64,000 bases of DNA from assembly GCA_022800315.1 (NCBI GenBank), contig JAAWQC010000004.1, forward strand, positions 1-64,000, given 5' to 3'. The notes under the pieces are model-generated. The model was not told where the DNA came from. It searched no databases and worked only from the letters and a program-made list of their open reading frames with translations. The position numbers and the translations under genes were made by a program. Positions 61,881 through 64,000 of this stretch are shown one piece after another; the stretch's first letter is position 1; each line of letters begins with the position of its first letter. The stretch comes from Clostridiales bacterium. Its GTDB lineage: Bacteria > Bacillota > Clostridia > Oscillospirales > Acutalibacteraceae.

Positions 61881-61896
61881 AAGCGGAGAGTTGATT

Positions 61897-62130
61897 ATGC
61901 AAAAGATAAGACCAGACTTGGATATTGGTAGCACGATTCGCAACCTCAGATTACAGTGTAACCTTTCACAAGACGATGTTGTTAGGGAATTAAGCTTGAT
62001 GGGGCTGACGATTTCCAGAAGCACCTATGCTAAACTGGAAACTAATCGTATGAATATTCGGATTAGTGAATTAAAGGCTTTATCATTGATTTTTCATTGT
62101 GACTTCAACGCTTTTTTTATAGATATTTAA
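61897..62130 (+). CDS. XRE family helix-turn-helix regulator
   Basis: This 77-residue protein is a single helix-turn-helix domain: STIRNLRLQCNLSQDDVVRELSLMG, then TISRSTYAKLETNRMNIRISELKALS and a last helix. Start at the ATG at 61897 with GGAGA seven bases upstream. It is divergent from the unknown gene at 61436 and likely binds the paired GTTC-N8-GAAC sites, repressing both. Its AT-rich DNA suggests recent transfer. Confidence 0.82.
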   Translation: MQKIRPDLDIGSTIRNLRLQCNLSQDDVVRELSLMGLTISRSTYAKLETNRMNIRISELKALSLIFHCDFNAFFIDI

Positions 62131-62183
62131 ATTATCCCAACAGAAAACGGACTAACGTTAACAGGGTGTTGATACCAACTTAT

Positions 62184-62232
62184 AAATAAAAGAGGGAAAG
62201 AGATCTTAACGACCGCTTTCCCTCTTTTATTT
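62184..62232. terminator. bidirectional terminator with 17-bp perfect stem
   Basis: AAATAAAAGAGGGAAAG pairs exactly with CTTTCCCTCTTTTATTT around a 15-base loop, between the convergent XRE and SGNH hydrolase genes. Confidence 0.85.
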
Positions 62233-62238
62233 CTGCTC

Positions 62239-62859
62239 TTACAACTCCCGCAGCAGCGGCAGGGCCGCCTCCACGTAATACCGGGCGATGAGCTTTGCCC
62301 CCGCCTCGGTGGGATGGATGCCGTCGGCGGCCCAGTACGCCGGTTCCTTCTGTACGCTGGCGGCGGCCAGTATGCCGTCCAGCGGCAGATAGGCGTCGGC
62401 GTATTCCCTCGCCAGCTTCCGGCACCGCTCGATCTTGGCGTCCAGATCAGCCCGCCACTCATCCTTATCGGGGGTATCGTGGAGCAAAAACGGCTCCAGC
62501 AGCAGAATCTTCGCCCGGGTATGCTGTTTGACATCCTCCAGCATGGCGCGCAGGCTGTCCTCATACTCCTGGGCGGGGGTGGGATCGTTTTGATCGAAGG
62601 CCCGCCAGGTGTCGTTTAACCCGATCAGAATGGACACGAAATCCGGCTGTAAGTCGATGCACTCCGTCTGCCAGCGCTTTTTCAGCTCCCGGGTGCGGTC
62701 CCCGCTCATGCCGCGGTTGATGAATTCCAGTTCCCGGCCCGGGAGCTGCTCCCGCAGGCCCTCCGCGGCAAACCGGACATAGCCGAGACCCAGATCGTAG
62801 AACTCCTCGTATTTTCGCTGCCAATCGGTGATGCTGTCCCCCTGGAACAGTATACGCAT
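62239..62859 (-). CDS. SGNH/GDSL family hydrolase
   Basis: This 206-residue hydrolase has all SGNH blocks: ILFQGDSITDW (Ser), INRGMSGDRTRELKKRW (Gly), ILIGLNDTWR (Asn) and AADGIHPTEAGAKLIA (Asp and His). No signal peptide, so it acts in the cytoplasm, perhaps on acylated sugars. The ATG at 62859 has AAGGAG nine bases upstream; the ATG two codons earlier is too close to it. Confidence 0.87.
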   Translation of the reverse strand: MRILFQGDSITDWQRKYEEFYDLGLGYVRFAAEGLREQLPGRELEFINRGMSGDRTRELKKRWQTECIDLQPDFVSILIGLNDTWRAFDQNDPTPAQEYEDSLRAMLEDVKQHTRAKILLLEPFLLHDTPDKDEWRADLDAKIERCRKLAREYADAYLPLDGILAAASVQKEPAYWAADGIHPTEAGAKLIARYYVEAALPLLREL

Positions 62860-62902
62860 ATCCATCCACTCCTTAATTTCCCTCCGCCCGCCGGGCGGTA
62901 TT

Positions 62903-63547
62903 TTACGCTTTGACGCTGTACCATTTCCCGCCGGGATTCATTTTGATATCCTTTACCTGCCCGTCATCGGGCACGAAAAACTGGTCGTACTTCCAGCCGC
63001 CGTCGGCGAAGCGCATCCGCACCGCGTAGGTCAGCTCGGCCGAACCGGTGTCGATCACATAGCGGACATAGACGGGGTTTTCATCGGTGAGAACCTCCGC
63101 CTGCTCATAGTTCTCTTTGCCTTCCCAGTACTTGGGGATCAGCCAGTTGCTGAACTGGAATTTGACTGCGGTATAGTCCCCCGAGGCGGTGACGCCGTCG
63201 GAATCGGCCGCCGCCTGGTCAAAGGAAGCGGCGACGCCCTCCCCGCCGTTATCCACCACAAAGGCGCGGAATTCCGCCGCCGACAGCCGGCCGGTGAGCA
63301 TTTCGGAATGCTTCTGGGCCAGGCGCTCGACGGCGATTTCGTACCGGGTGTTCATGGCTGTGTGATAGGAGGCGGTCAGGAACGTGCCGATGAACAGGCA
63401 GATCACCGCGATCACGATGCACCGGCTCAGCTTGAATTTCACCGGGTCGGGCGGGCGGCGTACCCAGATCTTGCGGATATTGAACAGGATCAGTGGTACG
63501 ATCGTCAGCACACCGATGACGATATGAATCCATAGGGTGTTTTTCAT
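62903..63547 (-). CDS. hypothetical membrane protein
   Basis: This 214-residue protein has membrane segments at about 5-23 and 42-62 with basic residues between (RKIWVRRPPDPVKFK), and a C-terminal domain outside the cell (about 65-214) with alternating strands (YVRYVIDTGSAELTYAVRMRFADGGWKYDQF). I do not recognise the family. It follows a GlnQ-type ATPase gene on the same strand. Confidence 0.6.
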   Translation of the reverse strand: MKNTLWIHIVIGVLTIVPLILFNIRKIWVRRPPDPVKFKLSRCIVIAVICLFIGTFLTASYHTAMNTRYEIAVERLAQKHSEMLTGRLSAAEFRAFVVDNGGEGVAASFDQAAADSDGVTASGDYTAVKFQFSNWLIPKYWEGKENYEQAEVLTDENPVYVRYVIDTGSAELTYAVRMRFADGGWKYDQFFVPDDGQVKDIKMNPGGKWYSVKA

Positions 63548-63586
63548 AAGCGGCTACCTCCGCCTTTCTTCCAGATAACAGGGGCC

Positions 63587-64000
63587 TTACAGCACCTTCG
63601 ACAGGAACTCCTGCGTGCGTGGATTCTGCGGATGGAGGAAGATATCGGCAGGGGTACCCTGTTCGCTGACGATGCCGCCGTCGATGAAGAAGATGCGGTC
63701 GCCTACCTCGCGGGCAAAGCCCATCTCATGGGTCACCACCACCATGGTGGCGTGATTCAGCGCCAGCTGTTTCATCACTTCCAACACCTCGCCCACCATC
63801 TCGGGATCGAGGGCAGAGGTCGGTTCGTCGAACAGCAGCACGTCGGGGTCCATGGCCAGCGCCCGTGCGATGGCGACACGCTGTTTCTGCCCGCCGGAAA
63901 GGCGGTTGGGATATTCTCCTGCTTTATCGGCCAGCCCCACCCGGTTGAGCAGCTCCATCGCCTTGTCCGCCGCCTCGGGCTTGGTCAGTTTTTTCAGACG
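63587..64000 (-). CDS. amino acid ABC transporter ATP-binding protein, 3' part
   Basis: The frame is open to the window edge, so the N-terminal part with Walker A is missing. The visible 137 residues show the signature [18 protein letters not shown], Walker [21 protein letters not shown], the H-loop [12 protein letters not shown] and the ending [21 protein letters not shown], which is typical of GlnQ/ArtP polar amino acid ATPases. Confidence 0.9.
   Translation of the reverse strand, partial: RLKKLTKPEAADKAMELLNRVGLADKAGEYPNRLSGGQKQRVAIARALAMDPDVLLFDEPTSALDPEMVGEVLEVMKQLALNHATMVVVTHEMGFAREVGDRIFFIDGGIVSEQGTPADIFLHPQNPRTQEFLSKVL

Overview
The window looks like a chromosome segment of a high-GC member of the class Clostridia, probably an Oscillospirales (Ruminococcaceae-like) anaerobe. 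This rests on gene content: a ClpE-type Clp ATPase, a SpoIIIE/FtsK translocase, a SigH-like sigma factor, TepA, Rex, RqcH, TrmK, an NfnAB-type electron bifurcating pair, a BadF/BcrA-type dehydratase activase, DUF5711, DUF1858 and DUF3006 proteins, and strong AGGAGG ribosome sites. There is no prophage, insertion sequence, rRNA or CRISPR array. No species can be named from sequence alone.

Layout. 1-654 is hairpin-rich noncoding DNA, followed by two small plus-strand genes. 1404-8126 is a minus-strand housekeeping block (clpE-like, pgsA, two cvpA-like genes, a DUF5711 protein, truA). 8691-15953 is a long minus-strand run starting at ruvC and passing through ruvA, ruvB, a degenerate phosphohexomutase, an rRNA methyltransferase and the ECF transporter module ecfA1-ecfA2-ecfT. 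A small plus-strand gene now separates ecfT from truA. 16220-20906 holds a Cu/Zn superoxide dismutase-like gene and, divergently, an AraC regulator with a three-gene sugar cluster (isomerase/epimerase, Gfo/Idh/MocA dehydrogenase, ThuA). 20967-39250 is almost all minus strand: a secreted Thr-rich protein, DUF3006 plus a ComEC-like metallo-beta-lactamase, YgiQ, MalQ, a GNAT protein, SpoIIIE, a LuxC/LuxE fatty acid reductase pair, UppP, TepA, and a dehydratase activase split over two genes. 39725-44304 is plus strand: aconitase, Rex, a degenerate M50-like membrane protein and yjdF behind a probable yjdF riboswitch. 44382-53092 is minus strand: an MBL hydrolase with PadR, RqcH, Nif3, TrmK, DUF1858, a zinc-ribbon protein, a SigH-like factor and the NfnA/NfnB pair. 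53093-53701 is noncoding with a 91-bp structured tandem repeat in front of azlCD. 54824-61365 is a MarR-controlled multidrug ABC exporter pair with a divergent ABC-F gene that carries the same operator. 61436-64000 has a small XRE-regulated islet, an SGNH hydrolase, a membrane protein and the 3' part of a GlnQ-type ATPase.

The points most worth a second look are a GlmM-like protein that has lost all four active-site loops (12233-13639), the structured tandem repeat (53284-53475), the luxCE pair without luciferase (30238-32695), the yjdF leader with a perfect anti-Shine-Dalgarno segment, and several operators readable directly from symmetry (PadR, MarR, XRE). All functions are assigned by reading motifs, not by database search.
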